A stretch of 64,000 nt of DNA from Cheilinus undulatus (GCF_018320785.1 NC_054885.1:12336421-12400420); one strand, 5' to 3'. Positions 24,401 through 49,290 are shown, counted from the stretch's first letter. Numbers and translations: made by a program. Notes: a model not told the origin generated them from the sequence alone.

Positions 24401-26764
24401 ATAATCAAAACACCTGACAGGAGCTTAAAGTCCTGACTTATTGATTTAAAGACTATTACAAAGATTCCAAAGAATTCCACATAAATATAAGTTAAACTAA
24501 AATGGAAAAAACAGTATTTTACTTACTGATCACTCTTTTAAGCCATCTCAACAATCCAATGATATCCTGTGGGAAACAAGTTTTATCTTATCAGACAGTT
24601 TCAAACCAAAAATATTAGAAAACCAATTCAAACTTATACAAATTTGAAAAGTAGTAAATCTAAGTGGATGTGGCATTAAAGGAGGCGAGAAAATGACCTG
24701 CGTAGAACAAGAAAAGCTTTACCTCTGACTCATCTGCAGACTGTGGGTAGGAGTTGTAGAAGCTACTCGGAAAGTGTTGCGAAGAACCTAAAGAGCCAAG
24801 CGTTGACCTCCCTCTGGTCTGATTGTGATAAACAGATTTGTTAAGATTACATTGCAATAAAAATGGGGCTGTGTATTGATTAATGTGTATGTGTGGGTGT
24901 GCATATGTCTCACCATACTATTTCCATCATCTGGTAGAACGTGTAGGTAGGGCCGGTACTCTATCTCGCTATAAATGGTCTCTGGCGGCGTCTCTGTCGG
25001 TGGAGGCGGCGGGGTAAATGAAGGTGGTGGTGGCCTGATCTGTAATAGACCAAGATAGCCTTAATATAGGTTTCTTTCTTTTTTTGCATGATGGTTAAGA
25101 TGCTTCATCATGTATTTTCACAAAAAATGGGGGCTAACAGGAACCAACTACTTTTAGAGCCAGCCTCAAGTGGCCAAGTAAGGTACTGCAGTTTTTGTCA
25201 CTCCTGAATAGACTTCATGCCTCACCGCCGGGGCTTGCCGCTTCATATTGGCACCTTTTGTTACTGCTTTGTCACCCACCCAGGAATGTTTTAGCTCTTG
25301 TGGTTAGTTGTTTGCCCTGTACAGAGGTTCTCATACCTGTTCAGGTGAGGAGTCATCCTCTGAGGAAGGGCGGGGGAGGGACGCCTGCCCAAGACGAGGT
25401 GGGACTACAGGTCTATCTGTGGCCTAAAAGTCAAAGAGGTTTATGTTGTGGTTGTATAACAGGATCAAACACCACAAAAACATTAAAAGTGTTCCAGCTG
25501 TCATTTATCTGGAGAGAGAATGCTGACTGGTTAGTTGGATTGGATAGAACAACCTCTGATCAATCAGAATTTGCAGATTACCGTTGCATCAGAAGTCTCA
25601 CTTTGGTTCACTTCTTCAGAGACAGCTGGTGAGACTGGCGCTGATTGCAAAGAGCCGTTGGAGCAATGTCGTAGTTCCTGATAAACATCAGAGTTGCTCT
25701 ATCCAAGAAAACAACAAGACAGAAGAATATTTTAAAACGGACATAACAAAACTTTTAAGTTCACCAGAAAGGATCATGGTCATGAAATTATTTGTACTAC
25801 TTTGTCTTCTGTGGCTGCCAGAATGACTCAGATCAAAATTTCCTGACAGGAGCTTTAAAAAAAATCTAGGGCCTACAGGAAATTTGAATCATATATGACC
25901 ATCCTTATAACAACTAAATATAAGCCATGATAAAGACTTCAGTAAAGGCAGTAGAAGTTCTGACCTGCACTTACCTCAGATTTAAGTTTGAGTGTAGAAA
26001 GTCTGTCGTAGTAGATAGCAGGAGGAGGAGGGCGTTCAGGCCGTGGTCGAGGTAATGATTGAGTTCTCACAGGCCCTTCAGCGGGATCCTGGTGTAGAAA
26101 TAAAGAGGAAAGTAAGCACATGTTTCTGTGTTTAATGTGAAAGTGAAAACAGATTCCCCTTTGAAGTGGCTGACCTAATTCAACAGAGGTCCAGCCAGTT
26201 GGTGCTAGTATTCTTACAGTTAGTGAAATGAGGATCACCTGAGTGCAGTGAATGTGTCTCAAGTTGTTGTAGTGTAAGGACACCTGTGTCTGGAAGGTCC
26301 AGCCACTGGTTAATCAGTATTCCTGGCTGCCATTATACCGTGAAGACAAAAGAACACTACAGGCAACTCAGAGAGAAGGTTATTGAAAAGTATAAGTCAG
26401 TGGATGGATACAAAAAAATCAGAAGGCACTGAACCTCCCCCAGAGTTCAGTTAAATCCATTATCATGAAATGGAAGGAATATGGCACATTTGTAAATCTG
26501 CCTAGATCAGGCCGTCCCCCACTAACTGAGTTAACGTGCAAGGAGACTAGTGCGAGAGGCCACCAAGTAACCTAGGACTACTCTGAAGGAGTTACAAGCT
26601 TCAGCAGCTGAGATGGGAGAGACTCAGTCTCAACTAGAGTTCAGAAAAGGCATGTGGCAGACTCAATGGTCAAGTGGAGGAAAGTTCTTTGGTCAAATGA
26701 GATCAAAATGATGCTTTTTTTGCCATCAGACAAGATGCTATTATTGGTGGATACCGCTGTTATA

Positions 26765-26809
<45 letters not shown>

Positions 26810-28316
26810 GCTGTTGCAACTGTGAAGCACAGTGGTGGCAGCATCATGTTGTGGGGATGCTTCTCAGCAGCCAGCCCTGGAAGGCATGTAAAGGTGGAGG
26901 GTACTTGTATCAAGTGTAGAATTATTCTTTATCTTGTGTTTACACCATCAAATTCAAAATGAACAAGTATTTTTCATGAAATGGTAAAATGTCTCAGTTT
27001 CAACATCTCGTATGTTGTTTATGTGTGTATTGTAAATAAAATATGGATTTATGAGATTGGCAAATCTTTGCATTCTATTTTCATTTACATTTTACACATC
27101 GTCCCAATTTTTTTGGAACTGAGGTTTCACAGCTGCCTTTCATTTTAAATATATAAATAAATAAATAAAACCAGTTAAAACACAAAGGTGGTAACAGATC
27201 TCGTTGAAGCATACAGCAGTAGAGAGAATTATTTTTTCTCCTTTTTCGGGGGCTGTTTCATGAGTTTCTGATGTCGTGGAACACTTTTTGGATAATTGAT
27301 ATTTTCTTACGCCCAAACTTGTTTGATTATTCAAGTATATCTTAAAAAATTAATATACTGCCCGACACATAGCTAGTGGGATTACAAACTCCACATTGCA
27401 AAAACAGATGGTAGTGACGTTCATTTTAGGTTTTGAACACAGTGGAAATCATTGCAGGATGACATTCCTTAAAAAAAAAGAAAACTTTTTTCTTTCTGGG
27501 AACCCCCACTACTACTGTGATTCGTGATTGATTCTACAGTAAATTACCTCTACAGTTATCTCAGGTTTTTCATTGAGTTCAATTTTCCTCTCGCCGACTC
27601 TGTGTATTGGTACACTTGAGGCCCGAAGTATGCTGTTCGGTGGAGGTGGAGGAGGACGAACAGGACGAGGCTTCTTATAGTCTGAGGGATATTCACTGAG
27701 CGGGGGACTCTGAAGACACACAGATAGAAAACTATTACAAAACAGGCTTATCTTAATGTGGCATCATGCTCTTGCATTTAACCCGGTAATAACATCACCA
27801 AGACTTAAATATGCTTTACTCACATCTCCGTTTGTTGTAATGCTGGTTGAGTCCACAGACTCATTGGTGTTGTTAGTGTCATCACTCTGCTCCTTCAGTT
27901 GTTTTTTAGTCCTGGGACGAGGTACGGGCTTGACTTTGACCTCAGACTGGCTTTCTTCTGTCACAGCAGGCTGATGAAAATCATCAACAACAAGCGTATC
28001 AACATTTCTGATCATGCACTGAAACTGTAGCTGTTACCTAACCAGCATAAACAAGATTTTAATAACCAATAAAGTGCAAGTCTGGGTTTGTAATTCTATC
28101 CAGAAGATTCTCTGTTCTCTTTTGAGCCTAAACGAGGCAATAGCATGCTAACCATCAGTTTTAGGTAACTCATGCATTCAGATCAACAACATTTATCTGC
28201 AACACATCCATTTGTACCTTTGATACATCAGGGTCTTCATAAGTCACCTGTGGGTCTTCAGGAAAGGAGGTGAGTGTAGACTTAATCTGGGAGTTCTTCC
28301 TGGGAGGTTTGAGTGG
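21437..28316 (-). CDS. Apolipoprotein L-domain protein with a proline-rich N-terminal half (5' end not found)
   Basis: Eleven exons join in frame: 28218-28316, 27824-27970, 27548-27709, 25975-26088, 25582-25677, 25337-25423, 24914-25039, 24723-24818, 24527-24566, 22289-22343, 21437-22169; 584 residues as assembled. The last exon is an APOL domain: an amphipathic helix (AIRLYNLL-like, then LRDIIAEFQAICESLDKM), a Gly/Ala hydrophobic hairpin (MGIAGGTTGAVGGVTAVLG ... LIATAVGAGMVASAGG) and a helical tail. APOL proteins insert in membranes and some form channels. The first eight exons are all phase 0 and carry SH3-type motifs (RPRPERPPPP, KPRPVRPPPPP, KPVPRPRTK, PLKPPRK) and tyrosine motifs (IYYDRL, TIYSEI, TYEDP). 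No signal peptide is visible. The initiating exon was not identified between 28.3 and 37.2 kb. Confidence 0.8.
22560..23543 (+). mobile_element. Decayed Tc1-like element with TACAACCCC-type ends
   Basis: Translation remnants on the + strand include KTVLWSDES (first catalytic Asp context) and IVQQDNAETHQS (second), broken by stops. The right end, CCAACTTTTTTGGAATTGGGGTTGTA at 23518-23543, is a terminal repeat also seen at 26920-27128 and 53902-53931. The left end is not recognisable. It lies in an intron of the APOL-like gene. Confidence 0.7.
23751..24063. mobile_element. Non-autonomous hAT-type element with perfect 8-bp target duplication
   Basis: 313 bp with ends CAGTTTTTCCCAACTGG and CCAGTTGAGAACCACTG, flanked on both sides by TTCTATGC (23743-23750 and 24064-24071). 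Contains T and A homopolymer runs. Sits in an intron of the APOL-like gene. Confidence 0.85.
26150..26915 (+). mobile_element. Decayed Tc1-like transposon (copy 2, with internal TA microsatellite)
   Basis: Closely parallels copy 1 at 13190-14414: ATTCAACAGAGGTCCAGCCA, TAGTGAAATG, GAAGACAAAAGAACACT, GGAGTTACAAGCTTCAGCAG and GGCAGCATCATG all recur in order. Transposase frames are broken. A (TA)n run at about 26771-26808 splits the region before the [15 protein letters not shown] segment. Truncated at the right and followed directly by another element's end. Confidence 0.75.
26761..26808. repeat. (TA)n microsatellite
   Basis: About 20 TA units within the decayed Tc1 copy. Confidence 0.95.
26920..27128 (+). 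mobile_element. Right-end fragment of the TACAACCCC-type Tc1-like family
   Basis: Shares GAAATGGTAAAATGTCTCAG, TTTATGAGATT and the terminal CCCAATTTTTTTGGAACTGAGG with the end of 22560-23543. It abuts the truncated Tc1 copy 2. Confidence 0.6.
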
Positions 28317-30349
28317 CTATGAGAATGAACAGCAACAGAAATTAACTTGTAAGAGATACAAGGAAAGACAGCTATATCAGGAGGTCGTACTTTATAAGAT
28401 GCTTCAAACGTATGTGTTTGTGTTCCACTTTAACAGTAAAGGTGATCAAAGACACCTTCTGATTGTTACATATCTACCAGGGAAGCTTTGAAGATCTAGT
28501 TTACGCAACTGTTTTGTTGTGGTCCATTAATAACCTCATCCCAGAGAAATATTTGATTGAAAGCACTGATAAGAACAAGTTAAAAAGTGTTGCCTAACAA
28601 ATGCTGTACAATCTGCCAGGCACGAGAAAGTCAGTATTTTTACTCAGGATGATACATACATAGTCGGATTGATACAATGATTGGTTGATAAATTATCCAA
28701 TCAAATTGACTAAAGTCTAAACATTGATCTACACCATCAACTTCAAGGTATACTTTTTTTTTAAATCCCCCCTGCACGCTTGTTGACAGTTTCCACACAC
28801 CAGCAGCATCCTCAACAAGCCAGCAAAAGAAGAGCTTATTAAGGAAATCCACTCCTCTCTCAGCTGTGTAGACATATTTCAGCTAGAGACTACACTAGGG
28901 TGGGCCTCCAGCCTTAATTTGGTAACTTCATTGTATTTTTATGAGATTGTTCACAGATAAAAACCCCTCTTATTGTTTTAGCTGAAGTAGCACAAGTGGT
29001 GTCTGATAAAGACTCTACAGATAAACAGAGAGGGAAAATCAGCTGCTGGTTGTTCCTTTGATACACAGACTGAAGCCTGATGTCTCACATTAAATTAATA
29101 ATGAAAATTTGAGCTGTCTGAACTAGATGTGGTTCAAGCATGACAGCTGCTCTCTTTATACCCACACCCTTTTGCTCTTAGCGTCTATTGAAATACAACT
29201 GTGCTCTAAGGTCTGTTTTATGCCAGACACATCCACAGAATTGTGAGTGTCCATGCATCAAGCATGATGTAAAACCTTCAGACATGCCACTTCACATGGG
29301 TTCCATGACACATTTTTTCTAGCAGTGCACATCTCGCCCCAGATTTCAAAACATGCTACAGATGTGAATTCTGAAGACACTGCCCCCTAGATTTTGGGAG
29401 GATACCAGTTTGTATTGAGGAGGAAGCCGGCACTAGGCATAAATGCAACAGACGTTTTGGTGTCAGTTTGTGTCCATGTGGCTGTCTACTTGGTAAGCAT
29501 AACTGAGCTTAAGTCCTCCATTTACCGAAATCAAGATTGCAATATATCAAAGATAATGTAACTTCATCATTGTGCCACATATTTAACCTCATCTTAATCT
29601 CATAATGTACAACAAATCCACAGATGAACTATCTGCCACATTAATAGCCCCTATGTAAAGTATGAAGGACTGATGTCAAGCAGAAAATCGTCTGATATCA
29701 ATTGTAGACTCCTTTCTCTATTCAAAATTGTACCGTTGCAGATTTTATGATCATGGAAAATATTGTATCCTTGTCCAAAATATCAATATTGTTTCACATC
29801 ATGATGAAAAAAGTGATTTACACCCCTAATATTTACATGCAGATTTGTTAAAAAGTCATATTCGAAAGCAACAGAAGTGTTTTGATTATATTCATGCACC
29901 CCATGTGCAAAGGCTGACGTCTTTGAGTTTATTGGCCCGTATTCAAATGCACTTGGAAGATGGACTATCAGCCTGAATGGGCAGCGTGTGCACTATCGTG
30001 CAGTGCACAGTGGGGCACGATGGCCAGCCATGTCCCAAACACCTACGCCTAACTGGTCGGAGGAATGTCTGACATGTTTGGTATTTTGGGTGGATGACTG
30101 CACACACTCACAAGTGAGCCACAGTGAGATTCCCTTAAATTCAGGTCATCTTTTTCCTTTGTAAATTGTCAGACAGCATCTTAGATCTGCAGGTGTCCCT
30201 GTTTGATGTGCATTCCCCTCCTATCATAAAAGATATGAATGAGCACAATTTATCCGTGAATCTCCAACAGACAATAACAATGTGTCATAAGAGCCTTTTC
30301 CCCTTGTTTTCATTGTTGCACCTCAGAATAAAAGGATGATCAATCAGAT
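28317..30349. other. Spacer upstream of the APOL-like gene; 5' exon(s) not found
   Basis: The missing start exon and promoter of the APOL-like gene should lie here or farther up, but no exon with a phase-0 donor and a convincing ATG was recognised. No mobile element was named in this part. Confidence 0.3.
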
Positions 30350-31363
30350 GCATTGCCACAGGTGTATAAAATCAAACACTTAGCAATGTAGTCTCCATTC
30401 GTAAACATTTGTGATACAAAATGGGTCATTCTGAAGAGCTCAGTGACTTCATGCATGGTACTGTGATGATGCCACCTTTGCAATAATAAAGTTCATGAAA
30501 TTTCATCCCTGCTGGATATTCCACAGTCCACTGTATGGGATATTATTAGAAAGTGGAAGCGTTTAGGAACAGCAACTCAGCCATGGAGTGAAGGACCACA
30601 TAAAATCAAAGGACGGGGTCAAGGACTGCACCAACACGCTGAAGAGTTCCAAAATTAATGGCATTAATATAAACACAAAACTGTGCAACGGGAGCTTTGT
30701 GGAATGGGTTTCCATGGCTGAGCAGATGCGTGCAAACCTCCCATCACCAAATCCAATGCCAAGCGTCAGATGGAGTGGTGTGACGCACACTGACACTCAA
30801 CTGTGGGTCAGTGGAAATGTGCTCTGTGGAGTGATGAATCATGCTTTTCTGTTTGGTAGTCAGATGGGGGACTCTGGGTTTGGCAAATGCTGGGAAGACA
30901 TTGCCTGACTGACCAACAATCTTAATTCTACAGCATACCAAGACATTTGGACAATGCTTTGCTTCCAACTTTGCAGCTGTTTGGGGAGTCCCTTTTCTAT
31001 TCCAACATGACTGTGGTCCAGTGCACAAAGGAAAGATGATAAAGACATGGTTTGATGAGTTCAGAGTGGAAGAACTTGGCCCTCAACCCCATCGAGCACC
31101 TTTGGGATGAATTGAAACGAAGATTGCAAGCCAGGCCTTCTTGTTCAACATCAGCGCCTGACCTCATAAATGCTCTACAGAATACATGGGCCCAAATTCT
31201 AACAAAAACCCCCCAAAATCTCCCATCCAATTAGTAGCAGGGCTGCTATAGCTGCAAAAGGGGGACCAACTCCATTTTACAGTGAATTTTTTGGATGCAA
31301 TGTCATGACAGTCCCTCCTAGCGTAACGTTCAGGTGGCTATATACTTTTGTCCATATAGTGTA
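30350..31363 (+). mobile_element. Decayed Tc1-like transposon (TATGGACAAAAGTA-end family)
   Basis: Begins near CCACAGGTGTATAAAATCAA and ends GGCTATATACTTTTGTCCATATAGTGTA (right terminal repeat). Remnants include SEELSDFMHGT-like N-terminal text, MGFHG-type GMGFHG, a central SGVMNHAFLFGSQMGD and [21 protein letters not shown] with the catalytic Glu context. Many stops and shifts. Same family as 33620-36064 and 61430-62240. Confidence 0.75.
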
Positions 31364-31599
31364 TTTGAGTTTTGCATTTGATCTGACTTCAACTCCATCT
31401 GGGAGACTTCTCAAAGGAAACTTTGTTGACATTTGCCAGTCTATGACTTCACTCGTGAGCACAAAAATTGTGAGTGTTGGTCGTTTTTCTTAGACAATTC
31501 AGTCACACAGTGTGAGCTGAAATTCTACCATTACTGATATAGCAGCATACTGTGAAATCCTACGATGTATGCCCCTCTTAAGTCCAATGAATTAGATGG

Positions 31600-31760
31600 C
31601 AGTATTTCAGTATACAAGGGCTTGGGCTGGGAGCTGGAGGGTCGCCAGTCCAAGTCCTAGTGGACCGATTAGCTGGCAAATAGAGGACTGGAGAAGTTGA
31701 CTCTTAATACTACAGGAGTGCTCTTGCACATGTCCCAAATGCACAGGTGCGCTTTTTATG
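31600..31760. repeat. Possible SINE-like dispersed repeat
   Basis: GGAGCTGGAGGGTCGCCAGT followed by CCAAGTCCTAGTGGACCG resembles tRNA-derived repeat text common in fish (B-box-like AGTCCAAGTCC). No clear A box or tail is seen. Confidence 0.25.
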
Positions 31761-32611
31761 GACAGCAGCCCTCACTCTGACATCTCTCCTTTAGTGCCAA
31801 GAATTCTGTTTGCATGTATCTCAGCATGTTCTACAACAAGAGCAGGAATTCCCTCTTGAGTCATAAGGAGTATCTTCCTCTTCTTCGTCTTCTTAAACAA
31901 ACCCCTCTGGCAAACTACCAAGACAATAACATCTAGCTATCCGTGAGGCAGAAGGGTTCGTTTGCTCATGCACCATCAATAGTAAATAAGCAATGGGTGC
32001 AGACTGCATGGCGCCAATAACTTGGCTTAACTCAGTTGTCTCCGACTCCTCCCGTTCGTCCAATGCGGTCACTTCTGGTCCAAGAAAACCAACATTGCAC
32101 TCATGGTCAACGCTCAAATCAGAAATCAACAAACTGTCACATTGTCTGCATTATAAATACAATCTATGAACCTCACGGTACAAAAGTAAATAGTTGCTTG
32201 AGCAGTGGGATTAAAGTCAAATACCACTATGGCTACTGTATATTCACATGGTGTGTCACTGGTTTGTTGTGTAACAGTTTTTGTGTTGAATTCCCATACG
32301 GTCTCATAAATGCTTACTAGTCAATTTCTTTTTCTTTTGAACTGGTTGTGATTAAATCATGCAAGTATTTTCAACCATTCTGCACGTTCATGTGTTAATC
32401 ACACATGAGGAACTACTCGCACATGATTCTGAGTCTCTGGTGGAAATTATTAAGAGGAATATGATGCTAAAGATAAAACTAGTTCCTTCCAATGAAATTG
32501 TACCCTTAAGTGTTATTTTCAAACCTCTAAAATCAGAAATGGATTTGCAGGTAGAGCTGATTCTTACCGTCATGTTTCAGTTAAAAAGTTAGTCCTTTAA
32601 TTGCTGATCCA

Positions 32612-32764
32612 GTTGAGGAAATTGCACATTTCTTCCATTTGTTTAAGGTCTGAAGTCTTGTCGGACAGCAGATGCCATGGCAGCCTCTTTCTCTTTTACT
32701 GTCATCTAGTCCAACAAGGCCGGGAGCTGGATTTCCCTGCAGTTTCACAACAGAGAAAAAATGC
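32612..32764. repeat. About 150-bp repeat, copy A
   Basis: Nearly identical to 35721-35875: both contain TTCTTCCATTTGTTTAAGGT, GACAGCAGATGCCATGGCAG and GGATTTCCCTGCAGT. Function unknown. Confidence 0.7.
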
Positions 32765-34045
32765 GCGGGTGTATCCTCTTTCTGGGAAGGTAGAACAAGG
32801 TAGAAAACAGTGAACAATGTCACTCAGACATCTTCAAACTCAAACTTGCAAGATAGGAGACTCACCCATGTCAAACCTGAACTAAATGTCCTCAAACCAA
32901 TTCTGAAAGTTTAATGGTTTACCTGATTTTGACCAGCCTTGCCTGTAGTCAGCAATGCAGCTCTGATAGATAATGTTAATGGAGGGTGTGTGTTAGAGAG
33001 AATTTTATGTATGAGTGTCAGTCTTTTTGTCGAGGTGTTTGTGTTTTCATACACAACTCGTCCAACAGGCCAAGTGAGTGAGTGTTTTGTAATGTGTTCA
33101 GGAACTGCTTTCACACTTAGTCACTGGTCCAAGGCAATGTGATTTAGGAGTGTGATTTTGCATTTGACTCTCTTTTTTAATTATTCATAATTGTGTGCTA
33201 TTACTAATTGCATGGAAATGTAACCATGACATACTTATTCTAACCACTGAAGAATATTTTGAATATTTTGCCAGCATCGTTCTATTCAACAACACCAAAA
33301 GCAGCCCAAAACTCACTAATTAGCATGTTTCAACACATTATATACAGGGTTATGGAAAGAATTGACCTGTCTGCTTGTTTGCACACTTTGCCAAAAGTTT
33401 ATGGGTCTTTCACAAGCCAAAAAAGGAGTTGCACATCAAATTAGAGAAGATTGGCTTTGATAGTCATTCTCGCCAGAACTCTTTGTACTTCAGAAGTGAG
33501 CCACACCATGTTTTGGTTTTTGTGGGAGGGACCTTATTGTTTCCAAGTCTAGCTTAGTCCTGCTAGTTTCTCACCTGACACTTCAGATGGACTGTTCCAT
33601 ACAGCCTTTGCTGTATAACTATACAGACAAAAGCATTCAGCCACCTGGCCATTACATTAACAGGAACTGAAATAGTGTTATTGAAATACACTTAATATCA
33701 AGCGTAATAGTGGGCAGTAGTTTTTCTGCACTTTTGTTTTTATGCCATTGTATCATTTTGCTTTGGCATATTTACCCCTGACACATTAATGCATTGGACT
33801 TGGTGATGTGAGGCTTACATGCAGCTGCTTGGTCATGGAAACCCATTCCATGAAGCTCTCGCTGCACAGTCCTTGTGCTTACAATAATACCAGTAAGATT
33901 GGAACTCTTCAGCTATGGAATCAGGCCACAACATTTATGCACCATGCATCTTAGCAGTCACTGACACTGGTCCATGATTTTATGTAGTGTTTTGCTTCAT
34001 GGCTGAGCTGCTGTTGTTCCTAAATGCTTCCACTTTCTATAAATA

Positions 34046-35669
<1,624 letters not shown>

Positions 35670-35720
35670 TATCTCTGTCACAAGTCACTGAGCTCTTCAG
35701 AACAACCAATGTGTCACAGA

Positions 35721-35875
35721 TGTTGAGGAAAATGATCAAGGTTTCTTCCATTTGTTTAAGGTCTGAAGTCTCATGGGACAGCAGATGCCATGGCAGCCTC
35801 TTTCTCTTTTACTATCATAGTCAAACAAGGCCAGGAGCTGGATTTCCCTGCAGTGTCACAACAGAGAAAAATGCC
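35721..35875. repeat. About 150-bp repeat, copy B
   Basis: Second copy of 32612-32764, same orientation, lying inside the outer Tc1-like fragment. Confidence 0.7.
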
Positions 35876-36233
35876 CCAGACTATGATTTTATGTGGCTTT
35901 TTGCTTCATGGCAAAGCTGCTGTTATTCCTAAATGCTTCCACTTTCTATAAATATCTCTGTCACAAGTGCATAGCTAGGTGCTTGATTTTATACACCTGT
36001 GTGCTTATTGAAACACCTGAATTCAATAATAAACAGGTCTGTCCACATACTTTTGTACATATAGTCATGTTAATCACTATTATTTTTAAGATGATTTAAA
36101 ACCAGAACTGTGTTCCTATACGACTATGCATTTAATTTATAATAACTAGCAATCACATTAGCATGAGGGAAGCATTAAGGCTATTGCTACAACCTAGGTT
36201 TGTTAGCAAGTCTTCCTCTAAGATGCTCTAATT

Positions 36234-36848
36234 CAGGGCTGTCCAATTTGGGGCCCGCAGGCCAACTTTGGCCCACGAGTGATTATTTTTGGCCCGCTGC
36301 CCATGTTCGAATTTTTGATGTTTTTTGTTTTTTTTTTGAATGATCATTTTCCCACCGCCAGCAGTCTAAATATTTCTTTCAGTATTTATTTATTGTTGCA
36401 CTTCCTCTCCTGACCACAAATTAACATTGTGTTACACTGGGGGTAGGGTGGCGCTGTTGAGCTCCTGTCAGCTCAGATCTGGAAGCCCATGACCAGAGAG
36501 TGAGTAAGTGAGAAGATGCAAGGGTCAAGCTGGGGTCATGGCACACTGATAAGAGAAAGTTTAACAATAGTTGGGAACATGAGTACTTTTTTAATAAAAC
36601 TGATTAAAGGCAGTATGTCTAATTAGTATTTGTGCCATATGGATGTTCAGTAATTTCATGCTGTGAAACACAATAAAGAAAAGTGTTATTCATTTTCAAA
36701 ATTACTTTGTATGAGTTTTTATTTTGCACAGTTATGCTATAGGCATATTTAATTTCATGCACTGCAACATGAATGTTGAGTTTTGGCCCGCGACCCTCCA
36801 GCCCGATTCATTTTTGGCCCTTCACTGAGAAGAATTTGGGCACCCCTG
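36234..36848. mobile_element. Non-autonomous hAT-type element (GGCCCGC-rich family)
   Basis: 615 bp from CAGGGCTGTCCAATTTGGGG to AATTTGGGCACCCCTG, with TTTGGCCC/GGCCCGC words near both ends. Flanking 8-mers CTCTAATT (36226-36233) and CTCTATTT (36849-36856) differ at one base, fitting an aged hAT target duplication. Confidence 0.75.
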
Positions 36849-37079
36849 CTCTATTTGATCAAGCATACCAAAGCTAAAACCACTCTATCTGTTAGCTTTA
36901 GCCCGTATTGTTGGGCTTTCTCTGCTGGATAAGATGAAACAATGTTGACTGTCATATGCTTTTTTTGCTCAGCTGTACTTTGAAACATTTTCACAATGTG
37001 TTATTCCGTGTCTTATCAATCATTTCACACTCACAACACAACTCGTGACCGCTCACTGACTTACAGCACCGGTTTCTAA

Positions 37080-37294
37080 TGCAGCGTGATTGCCATCCTT
37101 CTCCACCAATCAGAACACGCCTCTGATTATTTTCCTCCAATCACAGATCCTCATAGCGGGGAATCATACCGAGTAAATCCGAAAATTACCGAAGCCCCTC
37201 TCCTTCCTCAGCTGCCTGCGTCGGTTGAACTAGTGGTCTGTGAGTGAGAATAAGGAACAAATCAGAAGTGTGTTCAATTTCAACGGTGGCAAAC
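37080..37294 (+). promoter_or_regulatory. Probable promoter and 5' UTR of the cathepsin D-like gene
   Basis: Two CCAAT boxes in similar context, CACCAATCAGAAC (near 37106) and CTCCAATCACAG (near 37136), lie 150-190 bp before the ATG. No TATA box is evident. The start site is not defined. Confidence 0.4.
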
Positions 37295-47826
<10,532 letters not shown>

Positions 47827-48539
47827 TTTAGTAAACAACTTTTTTTCTAGCAAATTTTACATGTCAGTTTCGCTTATTTGATTTGCGTCAATCAAAACAA
47901 ACTAATGGTTGTTGCATATCACCTCAATGTTGGGCTTGGCACACATATGAAATGTTCTTGGAGAGGACTGGTTTCTAACAAGCAGGTGTGGAAGCTGATT
48001 ACCTGTTTAGAAAGGAGTGGTGCAGTCTTCCGCCGTCAAAGGGACTGAATCTCTCTGCTTTGACATCTTCATCACTGCCACAATAAATCAAAGCCTCTTT
48101 TTGATTTGTCTTCCTGCTGTTTGTTCTGTGCAACTTGCATTCTTTAGGGGAACCAAACTGACTTAATTTTTGTATTCAGTACATTTTGTTTCCTTTGTGA
48201 TGCTCCAGTTTCATTCAGTCTAATAAAATGTGTAATAGTTAATGGACTTTTGTACACTGATAATGTCTCAGGATGTTTATTTTAACAAGTCTGTAAATTT
48301 TAATACCAAATAAAACCCAATAAATATTTAAACATCATGAAATGTTGATTTTTTTTTAATGCTATGGATTTTAGTAGAAGCATTAGCCTATTGTTAAGAA
48401 GCCTATTGTTTCTTTTAACCAACAAAGCCATGCTCTAAAACTAATTAGATGATTGAAAGTAATTGCATGGGAGGACAATGGGCATTTTCATGTTATATAA
48501 TCAACAAAAACCCAAATAAATGATACTGTGTTAGACAGA

Positions 48540-48970
48540 GGCCCATGTTAGCTGAGAAGTTTTAGCAGCTTACATTGGCATTCAACGACTTTCCAACAAT
48601 CATCATTGTGTGGGACAGGAGAATTATGTCAGCTGAGGAGCAGTCGTATGCTAATATGAGCTGTTGTACAGCAGCTAGCTATTCGTTAATAGCCAACATT
48701 ATCTTGAAAAGCAATATTTATCATTTTGTGTTTGAGACAGAACAGTTCAAGCTGCTAGAACTGCCTACATTAGTATTCAACCACTTACTAGCCAACATTA
48801 GCCAGAAATAAACATGTACTTATCTTTTAGTGTAATACAAAAAAATGGTAGTAGCTTAGAAGCTGTTCAGTGCTAACATTTGCTGTAGACAACACTTAAC
48901 ATAGTTAGCTGGAAGTTCTTGATTTTCTTTATATCGTGTGACACAATTTTATTATCTTAGGAAGTTAGGT
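48540..48970. repeat. Short degenerate repeat resembling the GCTAAC satellites
   Basis: Two units about 190 bp apart share TACATTGGCATTCAACGACTT / TACATTAGTATTCAACCACTT and AGCCAACATTA. Wording resembles the repeats at 1070-2760 and 10050-11480. Confidence 0.35.
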
Positions 48971-49290
48971 GTTATCTCATGCTACCTATTTAATTTGCAC
49001 ATATGTTTTTAACTTAAAGTATGGATTGTTGTGCATAGTGTTTCAAAAGTTACTGTCTTTTCAGAAGCTTATAAGTGGTACAATTTAAGTATTTTCCTTA
49101 TTTATTTTTTGCTTGAATTTGTTTGCAGTAAAGAAATGACATTGTAACTACAGTTTGCTTTCCTTTTTGTTTCTCTGTGGAATAGCCGTTACATTTTTTT
49201 TGTTTGTTTTGAGGCTTTAGTGTTGGTGTTGGAAATTGTTAATGGAGTCTGTAATTGAAAAATCCAACATATCGGGTGCCATCTGTAACA

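Noticed and set aside
26641-26962. Frames with YIYIYI repeats
   Set aside because: Translation of the (TA)n microsatellite within a dead transposon.
31893-32132. A 79-codon - strand frame as a possible upstream exon of the APOL-like gene
   Set aside because: No proline-rich or tyrosine motif and no matching phase-0 donor was found.
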